From Bordetella genomosp. 10 (lineage in GTDB: Bacteria > Pseudomonadota > Gammaproteobacteria > Burkholderiales > Burkholderiaceae_B): 64,000 nt of DNA. The position numbers were made by a program, and so were the translations under genes. The stretch is taken from NCBI RefSeq assembly GCF_002261225.1, contig NZ_NEVM01000005.1, positions 806,001 through 870,000 on the forward strand, in the 5' to 3' direction. Of the stretch, positions 9,010-16,655 are shown one piece after another. How positions within the stretch are numbered: position 1 is the stretch's first letter; every line of letters starts with the position of its first letter. The notes beneath the pieces are model-generated. The model searched no databases. It was not told the DNA's origin and saw nothing but the letters and a program-made list of their open reading frames with translations.

Positions 9010-10425
9010 ATGCAAAAACCCGAATCGCCCGACATCGAATTGACCCGATACGTTGCGGAGTTCGTGTCGCGGACCTCGGCGGACGACCTGCCCGCCGAGC
9101 TCGTCGAACTGGGCAGGAAATCCATTCTCGACGGCCTGGGCCTGGCCTTGTCCGGTTCGGTATCCAGGACCGGCGAACTGGTGCGCCGCCATCTGGACGA
9201 CCTGAACCTCGGCGCGGGCGCCGCCACCGTCATCGGCGGCGGACGCAAGGTCGCGCCGCGTTTCGCGGCCTTCGCCAACGGCGTCGGCATCCATGCGGAC
9301 GACTACGACGACACGCAGCTCGCCGTGGCCAAGGATCGCGTGTACGGCCTGCTCACGCACCCCACCGCGCCCGCCCTGCCGGCGGCGCTGGCCATCGCCG
9401 AGCTGCGCCAGGCGCCGGGCCGCGATTTCATGCTGGCCTATCAACTGGGCGTGGAGGTGGAGTGCAAGATCGCCGAGGCGATCGCGCCGCGCCACTACCA
9501 GACCGGCTTCCACGCGACCGCCACCTGCGGCACCTTCGCCGCCGCCACCGCGGCCGCCAAGCTGCTGGGCCTGGACGTCGCCGCCACGCGGCGCGCCTTG
9601 TCCATCGCCGGCAGCCAGTCCGCCGGCCTGCGCGAAAACTTCGGCACCATGACCAAGCCCTTCCATGCCGGCCGCGCTTCCGAAAGCGGCGTGGCGGCCG
9701 CGCAATTCGCCTCCTACGGCTGGACGGCCGCGCCGCGCATCCTGGAAGCGCCGCGCGGCTTCTTCTCGGCCGCCGGCGGCGGCTACGACCCCGACGCGAT
9801 ATACGGCAAGCTGGGCGCGCCGTGGACCTTCATCGATCCCGGCGTCTCCATCAAGCCGCATCCGTCCGGTTCGCTCACCCATCCCGGCATGACCGAGATG
9901 CTGCGCCTCATCCGCGCCAACGACATCCGCCCCGAACAGGTCAGGCACGTGCGCGTCGGCACCAACCACAACATGCCCAACGCCTTGATCCACCATCGCC
10001 CCAAGGACGAACTGCAGGCGAAGTTCTCGATGGAATTCTGCATGGCCATCCTGCTGCTGGACGGCCGCGCCGGCCTGAACGAATTCACCGACGCCGCCGT
10101 CGAGCGCGAGGACGTCAAGGCGATGATAGAGAAAGTGGATTTCGTGGTGGACGAGGTCGCCGAGGCGGCGGGCTACCACCTGATGACCACGCTCATCGAC
10201 ATCGACCTGGCCGATGGGCGCCGCATCTCCGGACGCGCGGATTTCGGCAAGGGCAGCCCCGCGATGCCCATGAGCTACGACGAGGTGGCGGGCAAGTTCC
10301 AGGAAAACGCCGAGTTCGCCGGCCTGGACAGGCACGCCGCCGCCGACATCGTGGAACTGGTGAGCAAGGTGGAGACGCTGGCGTCGATGGACGAACTGAC
10401 GCGCCGCCTGATCCGGATCGGATGA
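9010..10425 (+). CDS. MmgE/PrpD family protein (2-methylcitrate dehydratase-like)
   Basis: Cytosolic protein of 471 residues in the family of 2-methylcitrate dehydratase PrpD, MmgE and cis-aconitate decarboxylase, which add or remove water or CO2 on tricarboxylic acids. Family features are GLGLALSGSVSRTGEL near the N-terminus, the conserved HADDYDDTQ segment (about residues 97-105), ATCGTFAAA and the KPHPSGS segment. AGGAGGAAG precedes the ATG at good spacing. No prpB/prpC neighbours are present, so the substrate is unlikely to be methylcitrate itself. Neighbouring genes point to a carboxylic-acid catabolic pathway. Confidence 0.9.
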   Translation: MQKPESPDIELTRYVAEFVSRTSADDLPAELVELGRKSILDGLGLALSGSVSRTGELVRRHLDDLNLGAGAATVIGGGRKVAPRFAAFANGVGIHADDYDDTQLAVAKDRVYGLLTHPTAPALPAALAIAELRQAPGRDFMLAYQLGVEVECKIAEAIAPRHYQTGFHATATCGTFAAATAAAKLLGLDVAATRRALSIAGSQSAGLRENFGTMTKPFHAGRASESGVAAAQFASYGWTAAPRILEAPRGFFSAAGGGYDPDAIYGKLGAPWTFIDPGVSIKPHPSGSLTHPGMTEMLRLIRANDIRPEQVRHVRVGTNHNMPNALIHHRPKDELQAKFSMEFCMAILLLDGRAGLNEFTDAAVEREDVKAMIEKVDFVVDEVAEAAGYHLMTTLIDIDLADGRRISGRADFGKGSPAMPMSYDEVAGKFQENAEFAGLDRHAAADIVELVSKVETLASMDELTRRLIRIG

Positions 10426-10438
10426 AATCGCGCCGCAT

Positions 10439-10468
10439 GCCTGCCGGCGGCCAACGCCGCCGGCAGGC
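10439..10468. terminator. Bidirectional hairpin between convergent genes
   Basis: A perfect 13-bp stem (10439-10451 with 10456-10468) and a CAAC loop fill the 45-base gap between the MmgE/PrpD stop and the convergent hydrolase stop. There is no T run on either side, so termination may need Rho or may rest on the stem alone. Confidence 0.55.
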
Positions 10469-10470
10469 GA

Positions 10471-11466
10471 TCAAACCTCGATTCGCGCCGGCTCGCGCCC
10501 GCCGAAGAATTCCCAGAACGCCCGGTAGACGAGGTCCGGGCGCTGTTCCGCCGGGTAGTGCCCCGTGGGAATCGCCCAGCCGCGCAGGTCGGGCGCCCAG
10601 GGCCGCCACGCCTCCACGGGCTGGAAATGCCGTCCGCAATGGCTGTTGGAGCCCCACAGCACCAGCACCGGACAGGCGATCGTCTTCTTGCCGAAATCGG
10701 CCGTGTCCATGGCGAGGTCCACGCTGACCGTGGCCCGGTAGTCCTCGCAGATCGCGTGTATCTGCTCGGGCGTGGTGCAGCGCTTGTACTCGGCCATCGC
10801 CTCCGGACTGAATATCTTCAAGCCCACGCCCTTCTTGTTCAGCTTGTAGTCCATGTAGTAGTCGAGGTCGGCGGTCAGCAGCTTCTCCGGGAACGGCGCC
10901 TTCTGCGCCATGAAGAACCAGTGGTAGGACTCCAGGCCCCAGCCCAGCGTGATATTGGTCAGCACGTTATGGGTGGGAACGATGTCCAGGGCGGCCAGCC
11001 GTTCGACCCTTCCGGGGAAATCCAGGGCCATGCGGAAGGCGACGCGGGCGCCGCGATCGTGGCCGGCGACGGGGAAGCGCTCGAAGCCGAAGTGCGACAT
11101 CACGGCGGCGTTGTCCTCGGCCATGGCGCGGAACGAATAGCCGGCATGGTCCGCGCCGCCGTCCGGCTTGCTGCTGTCGCCATAGCCCCGCAGGTCGGGC
11201 GCGACGACCGTATGGCTTTGCGCCAGCGTGGGCGCGATGCGATGCCAACTGACGTGCGTCAGCGGGTTGCCGTGCAGCAGCAGCAAGGGCGGCCCCTCGC
11301 CGCCGATGGCCACGTTGATCTCCGCGCCCGCCGTGCGCACCTTTTCGTAGCGGAAGCCGTGCATCAGGCCGCCCTTGTATTCGGGCAGCGGCGGCATTTC
11401 CGGCAAGGGCGCGGCGGCCTCGCGCGCCGCGTCCGCGCCTTGCGTCTCCTGTGCCTCTTGCGCCAT
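10471..11466 (-). CDS. Alpha/beta hydrolase, haloacetate (fluoroacetate) dehalogenase-like
   Basis: Alpha/beta-fold hydrolase of 331 residues. The nucleophile elbow is AGHDRGAR, with Asp (D137) rather than Ser, as in haloalkane and haloacetate dehalogenases. The arrangement D137-R138-R141, D161 (ALDIVP), H182-W183 (SYHWFF) and H303 (TGHYPAE) matches the nucleophile, carboxylate-binding arginines, acid, halide-site His/Trp and catalytic His known from fluoroacetate dehalogenase. Epoxide hydrolases share the Asp nucleophile but not this R/R plus H-W set. Residues 1-30 are an extra acidic/Ala leader. It is divergent from the PdxA2-like gene and shares an intergenic operator with it. Confidence 0.85.
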   Translation of the reverse strand: MAQEAQETQGADAAREAAAPLPEMPPLPEYKGGLMHGFRYEKVRTAGAEINVAIGGEGPPLLLLHGNPLTHVSWHRIAPTLAQSHTVVAPDLRGYGDSSKPDGGADHAGYSFRAMAEDNAAVMSHFGFERFPVAGHDRGARVAFRMALDFPGRVERLAALDIVPTHNVLTNITLGWGLESYHWFFMAQKAPFPEKLLTADLDYYMDYKLNKKGVGLKIFSPEAMAEYKRCTTPEQIHAICEDYRATVSVDLAMDTADFGKKTIACPVLVLWGSNSHCGRHFQPVEAWRPWAPDLRGWAIPTGHYPAEQRPDLVYRAFWEFFGGREPARIEV

Positions 11467-11506
11467 TACCTTCCTCCAGGTTTCGTGCTATCGTGGTCCG
11501 GCACAT

Positions 11507-11519
11507 GTAAATTGTCAAC
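11507..11519 (-). promoter_or_regulatory. Shared GTTGACAATTTAC element (candidate GntR operator, copy 3)
   Basis: Read on the minus strand the 87-base divergent gap contains GTTGACAATTTAC, 41 bases upstream of the hydrolase ATG. TTGACA inside it can serve as the -35 of the hydrolase. Being central between the hydrolase and the PdxA2-like gene, one bound regulator could control both. Confidence 0.5.
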
Positions 11520-11553
11520 AGTTTTTAGTTTACAAATCCATGAACGCAAAGCC

Positions 11554-12561
11554 ATGAACGCGAACCCTGCCCTGCCCGTCATCGCCCTCACTCCCGGAGA
11601 CTGTACCGGCATCGGCCCGGAACAGCTTGCGCGCATCCTCCATGACCGCCGCCTCGCGAACACCGCCCGTATCGTCGTCGTCGGCGATGCCCGGGTCCTG
11701 GACCTGGGCATGCGGCAAGCCGGCGTGTCGTTCGACTACCGGCGCTACGACTCGCCGGCCTCGGTGGACTGGTCCGACGGCGCGGTGCCCCTGGTCGACC
11801 TCGCCAATACCGACCCCGCCCTGTATCCGCCCGGCGTTGGCAGCGCCGAGTCCGGGCGGGTGACGGGCGAAACCCTGGCGCAGGCCATCGCCTTCGCCAA
11901 GGCGGGCGAAGTCGACGCCATCAGCTTCGCGCCGCTGAACAAGCGCGCCATGTTCGACGGCGGCTGGAAATTCCCGGACGAGCACAAGATGTTTGCCCAC
12001 TTGCTCGGGCATGAGGGCCATTTCGGCGAAATGAATGTGCTCGGCAACCAGTGGATGTCGCGCGTGACCTCGCACATCGCGCTGCGCCAGGCGCTGGACC
12101 AGATCACGCGCGAGGCCATCGAGGACGCCATCGAGCTGTCCGACGCCATGATGAAGAAGGCCGGCATCGCGCGGCCGCGCATCGCGGTCGCCGCGCTCAA
12201 TCCGCATGGCGGGGAGAACGGCCTGTTCGGCACCGAGGAAATAGAGATCATCCGTCCCGCGGTCGCCGCCATGGCCGCGCGGGGCATCGCCTGTGCCGGG
12301 CCCTTCCCCTCCGACACCGTCTACCTCAAGGCCTTCGCCGGCGACTATGACGGCGTGGTGTCCATGTATCACGACCAGGGCCAGATCGCCACGAAAATGC
12401 AGGGCTTCAACCGCGGCGTCACCATCACGGCCGGCCTGGACACGGTCTTCACCACGCCCGCGCACGGCACCGCCTTCGACATCGTCGGCAAGGGCGTCGC
12501 CAAGACGGGCGCCATCGAGGCGGCGATCGGCCTGGCGAGCAGGCTGGCCGCCCGCGCATAG
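11554..12561 (+). CDS. PdxA-like 4-phosphohydroxythreonine dehydrogenase homologue (PdxA2 type)
   Basis: NAD-dependent, metal-binding dehydrogenase of 335 residues in the PdxA family. The metal ligands are conserved: H174 (VTSHIAL), H218 (LNPHGGENG) and H273 (MYHDQGQ), with the family's GTAFDIVGKG near the C-terminus. Paralogues of PdxA outside vitamin B6 synthesis oxidise 4-phospho-D-threonate/erythronate or aromatic cis-dihydrodiols (TphB). The catabolic neighbourhood argues for such a role here. No DUF1537 kinase is nearby, so the D-threonate route is not supported. The ATG has no clear ribosome-binding site. Confidence 0.88.
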   Translation: MNANPALPVIALTPGDCTGIGPEQLARILHDRRLANTARIVVVGDARVLDLGMRQAGVSFDYRRYDSPASVDWSDGAVPLVDLANTDPALYPPGVGSAESGRVTGETLAQAIAFAKAGEVDAISFAPLNKRAMFDGGWKFPDEHKMFAHLLGHEGHFGEMNVLGNQWMSRVTSHIALRQALDQITREAIEDAIELSDAMMKKAGIARPRIAVAALNPHGGENGLFGTEEIEIIRPAVAAMAARGIACAGPFPSDTVYLKAFAGDYDGVVSMYHDQGQIATKMQGFNRGVTITAGLDTVFTTPAHGTAFDIVGKGVAKTGAIEAAIGLASRLAARA

Positions 12562-12564
12562 ACG

Positions 12565-13290
12565 CTATCGCGCCAGCGCTTCCCGGTGCGCCTGCGCCAG
12601 CGCCGCCATGCTGTTGAAGTGGAAGTCGACGTGGGGCGTGCCGGGCGGCGGCATGGTCGCGCCCCAGCCCGCCTGGTCGTGGCGCCGGTCTATCCAGGCG
12701 GAAGCCAGGCCGAAGGCATTGGCCGACGCATGGTCGTGGAACAGGCTTTGCGCCGTGTGCAGGACGTCGGTTTTCTCGAAGCCGAAGTCCGCGCGCAGAT
12801 GCGCCAGCATGTAGTCGAAATTCCGGCGGCTCGGCTTGTAGGCGCCGATGTCCTGGGCGCAATAGATCGCGTCGAACGCGACCTTGAGGCGCTGCTGGCT
12901 GGCGCGGAAGGAAATGCGGTCCACGTTCGACAGGATGACCAGCTTGTAATGCTGCTTCAGGTAGGCCAGCGCTTCGGCCGAGTCGGGAAACTCGGGCCAG
13001 TCCGGCACCGAGGCGCCGAAGATATTGGCCTCGGCCCGGGTCACGGGGATGCCCCATTCGTTGGCCAGGCGCTTGTAGACCACCGACAGCAACTGGGAAT
13101 ACGGCATGTCCGGCGTCCTTTCCTGCTGGTCGGACTCGTGGCGGGCGAAGACCTCCAGCGCCTGGTCCTTGGTCAGCTTGGTCGCATGCCGGGCCAGCAA
13201 GGGCTGCAAGGCGTCGTGGATGCCGGTTTCCCAGTCGATCAGGGTGCCGTAGCAATCGAAGGTCAATACTTTGAAGTCGGTGAGTTTCAT
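12565..13290 (-). CDS. HAD-superfamily hydrolase (haloacid dehalogenase type II-like), first copy
   Basis: Haloacid-dehalogenase-superfamily protein, 241 residues. Motif I is TFDCYGTLID with nucleophile D12 and T16; motif II is ILSNVD; motif III is YKPSRRNF with the catalytic Lys. GGAG precedes the ATG at 13290. The region that should read SxNxxD in genuine L-2-haloacid dehalogenases is QSLFHDH, so the Asn is missing and dehalogenase activity is doubtful. It converges on the PdxA2-like gene with 3 bases between stops. A related protein lies at 14676-15413. Confidence 0.88.
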   Translation of the reverse strand: MKLTDFKVLTFDCYGTLIDWETGIHDALQPLLARHATKLTKDQALEVFARHESDQQERTPDMPYSQLLSVVYKRLANEWGIPVTRAEANIFGASVPDWPEFPDSAEALAYLKQHYKLVILSNVDRISFRASQQRLKVAFDAIYCAQDIGAYKPSRRNFDYMLAHLRADFGFEKTDVLHTAQSLFHDHASANAFGLASAWIDRRHDQAGWGATMPPPGTPHVDFHFNSMAALAQAHREALAR

Positions 13291-13467
13291 CAGGGGCTCC
13301 GTCTGCCTGCAATCATGCGCTCCGCCCCGGCGGCGGAAGGTCGTGCATGGGAAGAAGCATAGGCGCGGGGCGGGTGCGGCGGCTATGGCGGACTCGTAGG
13401 AGGAATGACGGAGCAAGCCCTGCTTTATGTAGGAAGCTGTCCGGAGGAAGGACCTGGTCGGAGGAAC

Positions 13468-14679
13468 CTATTCGATCAGGCGCTTCCAGGCCACCGCCAC
13501 CTGCAACTCGAACCGCAAGCCCTGGTCCTCCAGCGAAACGCCCAGCAGGGATTCGATGCGCGCCAGCCGATACCGCAGCGTGCTGATATGCACGCCCAGG
13601 CGCCGGCTGGAGACCGCCAGTTGAAACCCCTCCTGGCACAGGACCTCCAGCGTCTCCAGCAAGGCCTCCGACTTCTCCCCGTGCAGCGGACCCAGGCGCT
13701 TTTCGAGCAGCATCGTCCGCGCCGCGGCGTCGCCCAGCAAGGCCCGCGCGAACAGCACTTCGTCGAAATGATGGATGCGGCCGGGCTTGAGCAGGGGAAC
13801 CAGCGACTGCGCGTCCGCGCCGCTCACGGCCATGCCGCCGGCGCCCCGCTGGACGCGGCCGACGGCCAGGGCCGCGCCCTTGCCGCCCAGGGCCTGCCAC
13901 AAGGGCGCGGGATCGTGCGATTCGGCCAGCAGGAATACGATCTGGTTGAGCGACACGAACAGCAGCGCCGGCTGTCCGATGCGCGCCAGGTAATCGCGCA
14001 GGCGCTGCACCAGCCGCTCCTGGCGCAACAGGCCGACGCGCGACAACGGCAAGGGCTCGTCGAGCAGGATCAGGCAAGCGCGGTAGGCGCCGTCCGGGTC
14101 CCAGCCGTTGATCGCCGCGCGATTGCGCATCGCCGGCGTATCGTCGAAGCGCCCTTCCAGCAGCGCGCCGACGAAGGCGTAGCCCAGGCGTTCTTCCTGG
14201 CCATGCAGGGCGCGTTGATGCGAGATGTGCAGGGCCGCGATGAGCACGGCGTGCTCCATGGCCAGCGCGTCCAGTTCGGTCAGGGGCGCGTCGCCCTCGT
14301 CCAGCCAGAGGATGGCGACCAGGCCGCCGGCGATGCGCACCGGGCACCCCAGCCGCTGCCCGCCGTCCATGTCGGGAACGGGCGCGATGAGCACCGGCCC
14401 GGCGCTATCCTGGATGCGCTTCAGCCCCCCGGTCTTGTGCAGGGCGAGGACGTAGTTTCTTTCATGGGCGCGGTCTTCGTCCGGCTCGCCGGCGCCGCCC
14501 AGCAACACGCCCTCCTGGTCGACGAAAGCGGCCTTGCGCCCGAGCAGCGCCGACAGGGCGCCGGCGAGATCGGCCAGGCTGTGCGCCGCCACGGCCGCAT
14601 TGGTCAGGGCGACGCGGATCTCCTTGAGGCGCGCCAGCGCCGCGCCAGGGTCGGCCGGCACGGTCTTCCTGGCCGTCAT
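13468..14679 (-). CDS. PucR/CdaR-type transcriptional regulator
   Basis: Regulator of 403 residues with a C-terminal PucR-type helix-turn-helix (RLGVHISTLRYRLARIESLL, about residues 362-381). The N-terminal half has GAF-like character (residues 1-160), and the central part resembles the GGDEF-like CdaR domain. PucR and CdaR relatives respond to small carbon or nitrogen compounds. The ATG overlaps the stop of the upstream HAD gene by 4 bases (ATGA), indicating coupled expression. It probably controls one or both flanking HAD genes. Confidence 0.88.
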   Translation of the reverse strand: MTARKTVPADPGAALARLKEIRVALTNAAVAAHSLADLAGALSALLGRKAAFVDQEGVLLGGAGEPDEDRAHERNYVLALHKTGGLKRIQDSAGPVLIAPVPDMDGGQRLGCPVRIAGGLVAILWLDEGDAPLTELDALAMEHAVLIAALHISHQRALHGQEERLGYAFVGALLEGRFDDTPAMRNRAAINGWDPDGAYRACLILLDEPLPLSRVGLLRQERLVQRLRDYLARIGQPALLFVSLNQIVFLLAESHDPAPLWQALGGKGAALAVGRVQRGAGGMAVSGADAQSLVPLLKPGRIHHFDEVLFARALLGDAAARTMLLEKRLGPLHGEKSEALLETLEVLCQEGFQLAVSSRRLGVHISTLRYRLARIESLLGVSLEDQGLRFELQVAVAWKRLIE

Positions 14680-15413
14680 GGCAGCGCCGGGCCGCGGCGG
14701 TCGGCGGCGCCCAGGACGGCGTCGGCGAACGCGCGCATGTCGGGATACGTGAAATCGGGATGCGCGACCACGGACGGCGTCGCGCCCAGGCCCGGCTTGC
14801 CCTGCCTGCGATGGATCCAGGCGGTCGCCAGCCCCAACTGCCGGGCGGGAACGTGGTCATGGAACAGGCTCTCGGACACGTGCAGCACCTCCTCGCGCCG
14901 GACGCCCATCGAGCCCAGCGCCAGGCGGAAGTTGTTGAGCGAGGGCTTGTAGCTGCGGGCCTGCTCGGCGGTGACGATGTAGTCGAAGTCCACGCGCAGG
15001 TGCCGGTTCGACATGGCGAAATGCTCGTCGTCGCAATTCGTGATGACCGCCAGCTTGAAATGGGGCTGCAGGCGCAGCAAGGCCTCGCGGGAATCCTCGA
15101 AGGCGGGCCAGTCCCCCACCGATTCCGAGAACGCCCGCAATTCGTCCTCGCCGGGCTCGAAGCCCAGGTCGCGGCCGATGCGTCTGAGCGTTTCGGCCAG
15201 GACGTCGCGATACGGCAGGTAGTCGCCCGCCCCCACCTGCGCCTCGTGCCGCGCGAAGCGCTGCAACGCCTCGCTCTCGGCCAGGCGAACGCCATGGGCG
15301 CGGAATACGCCCTGCAGCGCCTGGTTGAGCCCGGTCTCCCAGTCGATCAGCGTGCCGTACACGTCGAATGAGAGAACCTTGATGCCGCGCAGGCGATCTT
15401 CCAGCTTGCCCAT
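14676..15413 (-). CDS. HAD-superfamily hydrolase (haloacid dehalogenase type II-like), second copy
   Basis: HAD protein of 245 residues related to the one at 12565-13290. Motif I is SFDVYGTLIDWE (D17, T21), motif II VITNCDDEH, motif III SYKPSLNNF, and the motif IV region reads ESLFHDHVPA. I chose the ATG at 15413 because GGAAAGG sits about 9 bases upstream; an ATG at 15422 touches that site. It heads a two-gene unit with the PucR-type regulator. As in the first copy, the SxNxxD signature of true L-2-haloacid dehalogenases is replaced, so the substrate is open. Confidence 0.88.
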   Translation of the reverse strand: MGKLEDRLRGIKVLSFDVYGTLIDWETGLNQALQGVFRAHGVRLAESEALQRFARHEAQVGAGDYLPYRDVLAETLRRIGRDLGFEPGEDELRAFSESVGDWPAFEDSREALLRLQPHFKLAVITNCDDEHFAMSNRHLRVDFDYIVTAEQARSYKPSLNNFRLALGSMGVRREEVLHVSESLFHDHVPARQLGLATAWIHRRQGKPGLGATPSVVAHPDFTYPDMRAFADAVLGAADRRGPALP

Positions 15414-15519
15414 CCCCACCATCCTTTCCACCACGGGGCCACGCCCCGACAACACGCCCCGATAGTACTTTAGGACTTCAGGCGAGGGGCGCGGCGGCAT
15501 GCGGGGCGGGCAGCCCCCC

Positions 15520-16512
15520 TCAATCCAGCGTCACCCCCGCGTCCTTCACCACCTTGGCCCAGCGCACGATCTCGCTGTCGACGAAGGCGCCGAAGGCCGG
15601 CCCGCTGAGGTCCGGCGTGTCGGAGCCGTTGCTGGCCCATTGCTCCTTCAGCTTGGGCGTGTTCAAGGCCACCTTCACTTCACGGATCATGCGGTCTATG
15701 GCCGGCTGCGGCGTTCCCCGCGGCGCCCACAAGGCATACCAGGTGGAGACCTCGAAGTGCTGCACGCCCGCCTCGGCCGCCGTGGGAATGTCCTTGAAAC
15801 TGGGCGAGCGCTGCGCCGAGGCCACCGCCAGCGGCCTGATGGCGCCGGCGCGGATCTGCTGGGCCGAAGAGCCCAATCCGTCGAAGGCCAGGTCCACCTG
15901 CCCGCCCATCAGCGCCGACATCATGGGGCCGGCGCCCTGGTAAGGCACGTCCACCAGGGTAATGCCGGTCTGCATGGCGAACAGCTCGCCGGCCAGGTGG
16001 TGCGTGCTGCCCTTGCCCGCCGTGCCGTAGTTGATCTGGCCCGGGCGCGCCTTGGCGTAGGCGATGAACTCCTGCAGGGTCTTGACGGGCAGCTTGCCCG
16101 GGTTGACGACGACCACCTGCGGCGGTTGCGCCAGCAGCGCCACCGGCACGAAGTCCTTCTGGATGTCGTAGCTGAGCTGCTTGTACAAGGACGGCGCCAG
16201 GGCGTGGTGCGCGCCGCCCATGAAGAAGGTGTAGCCGTCGGGCTTGGCCTTGGCCGCCACGCCCGCGCCCACCGTGCCGCCGGCGCCCCCCTTGTTGTCG
16301 ATGACCACCGCCTGGCCCAGTTGCTGCGTCAGTTGCGCCGACAAGGGCCGCGCGAAGGTGTCGGTGCCGCCGCCCGCCGGGAACGGCACGATGATGGTGA
16401 CGGGGCGTTCAGGCCAGTCCGCCCGCGCGGGCGCGGACGCGCCCAAGGCGGCAAGGGCCATGACGGCCGCGGCCATGCCGGCGCGGGCCGCGATGCTGTT
16501 TCGAAGCTTCAT
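15520..16512 (-). CDS. Bug-family tripartite tricarboxylate transporter substrate-binding protein
   Basis: Periplasmic binding protein, 330 residues, with a signal peptide (AAAVMALAALGASAPARA, cleavage before DWPERPV). Bug hallmarks are RPVTIIVPFPAGGGTD after the signal, VVIDNKGGAGG, and the internal DVPYQGAGP. GGAGGAGA stands upstream of the ATG at 16512. It is the last gene of the malonate operon, so malonate or a related dicarboxylate is the likely ligand; no membrane subunits (TctA/TctB) are encoded nearby, as is usual for Bug genes. Confidence 0.92.
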   Translation of the reverse strand: MKLRNSIAARAGMAAAVMALAALGASAPARADWPERPVTIIVPFPAGGGTDTFARPLSAQLTQQLGQAVVIDNKGGAGGTVGAGVAAKAKPDGYTFFMGGAHHALAPSLYKQLSYDIQKDFVPVALLAQPPQVVVVNPGKLPVKTLQEFIAYAKARPGQINYGTAGKGSTHHLAGELFAMQTGITLVDVPYQGAGPMMSALMGGQVDLAFDGLGSSAQQIRAGAIRPLAVASAQRSPSFKDIPTAAEAGVQHFEVSTWYALWAPRGTPQPAIDRMIREVKVALNTPKLKEQWASNGSDTPDLSGPAFGAFVDSEIVRWAKVVKDAGVTLD

Positions 16513-16655
16513 GTCTCTCCTCCCGGTGCTGCGTAGGATGGGCCGGGCCCATCGGTTATGGCGGCGCCACGCGGCGCCGTCGTTTTTCCTGTTCTTACGC
16601 AAATCGCCCTGGCGGCGATGCCGCCCTGGCGGCTCCTCCCCCCCGCAAGGCCCTC

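Noticed and set aside
11554..12561. Vitamin B6 biosynthesis gene pdxA
   Set aside because: The family is right, but the catabolic neighbours and the shared operator favour a paralogue of the PdxA2 type; the biosynthetic gene is usually with ksgA or surA.
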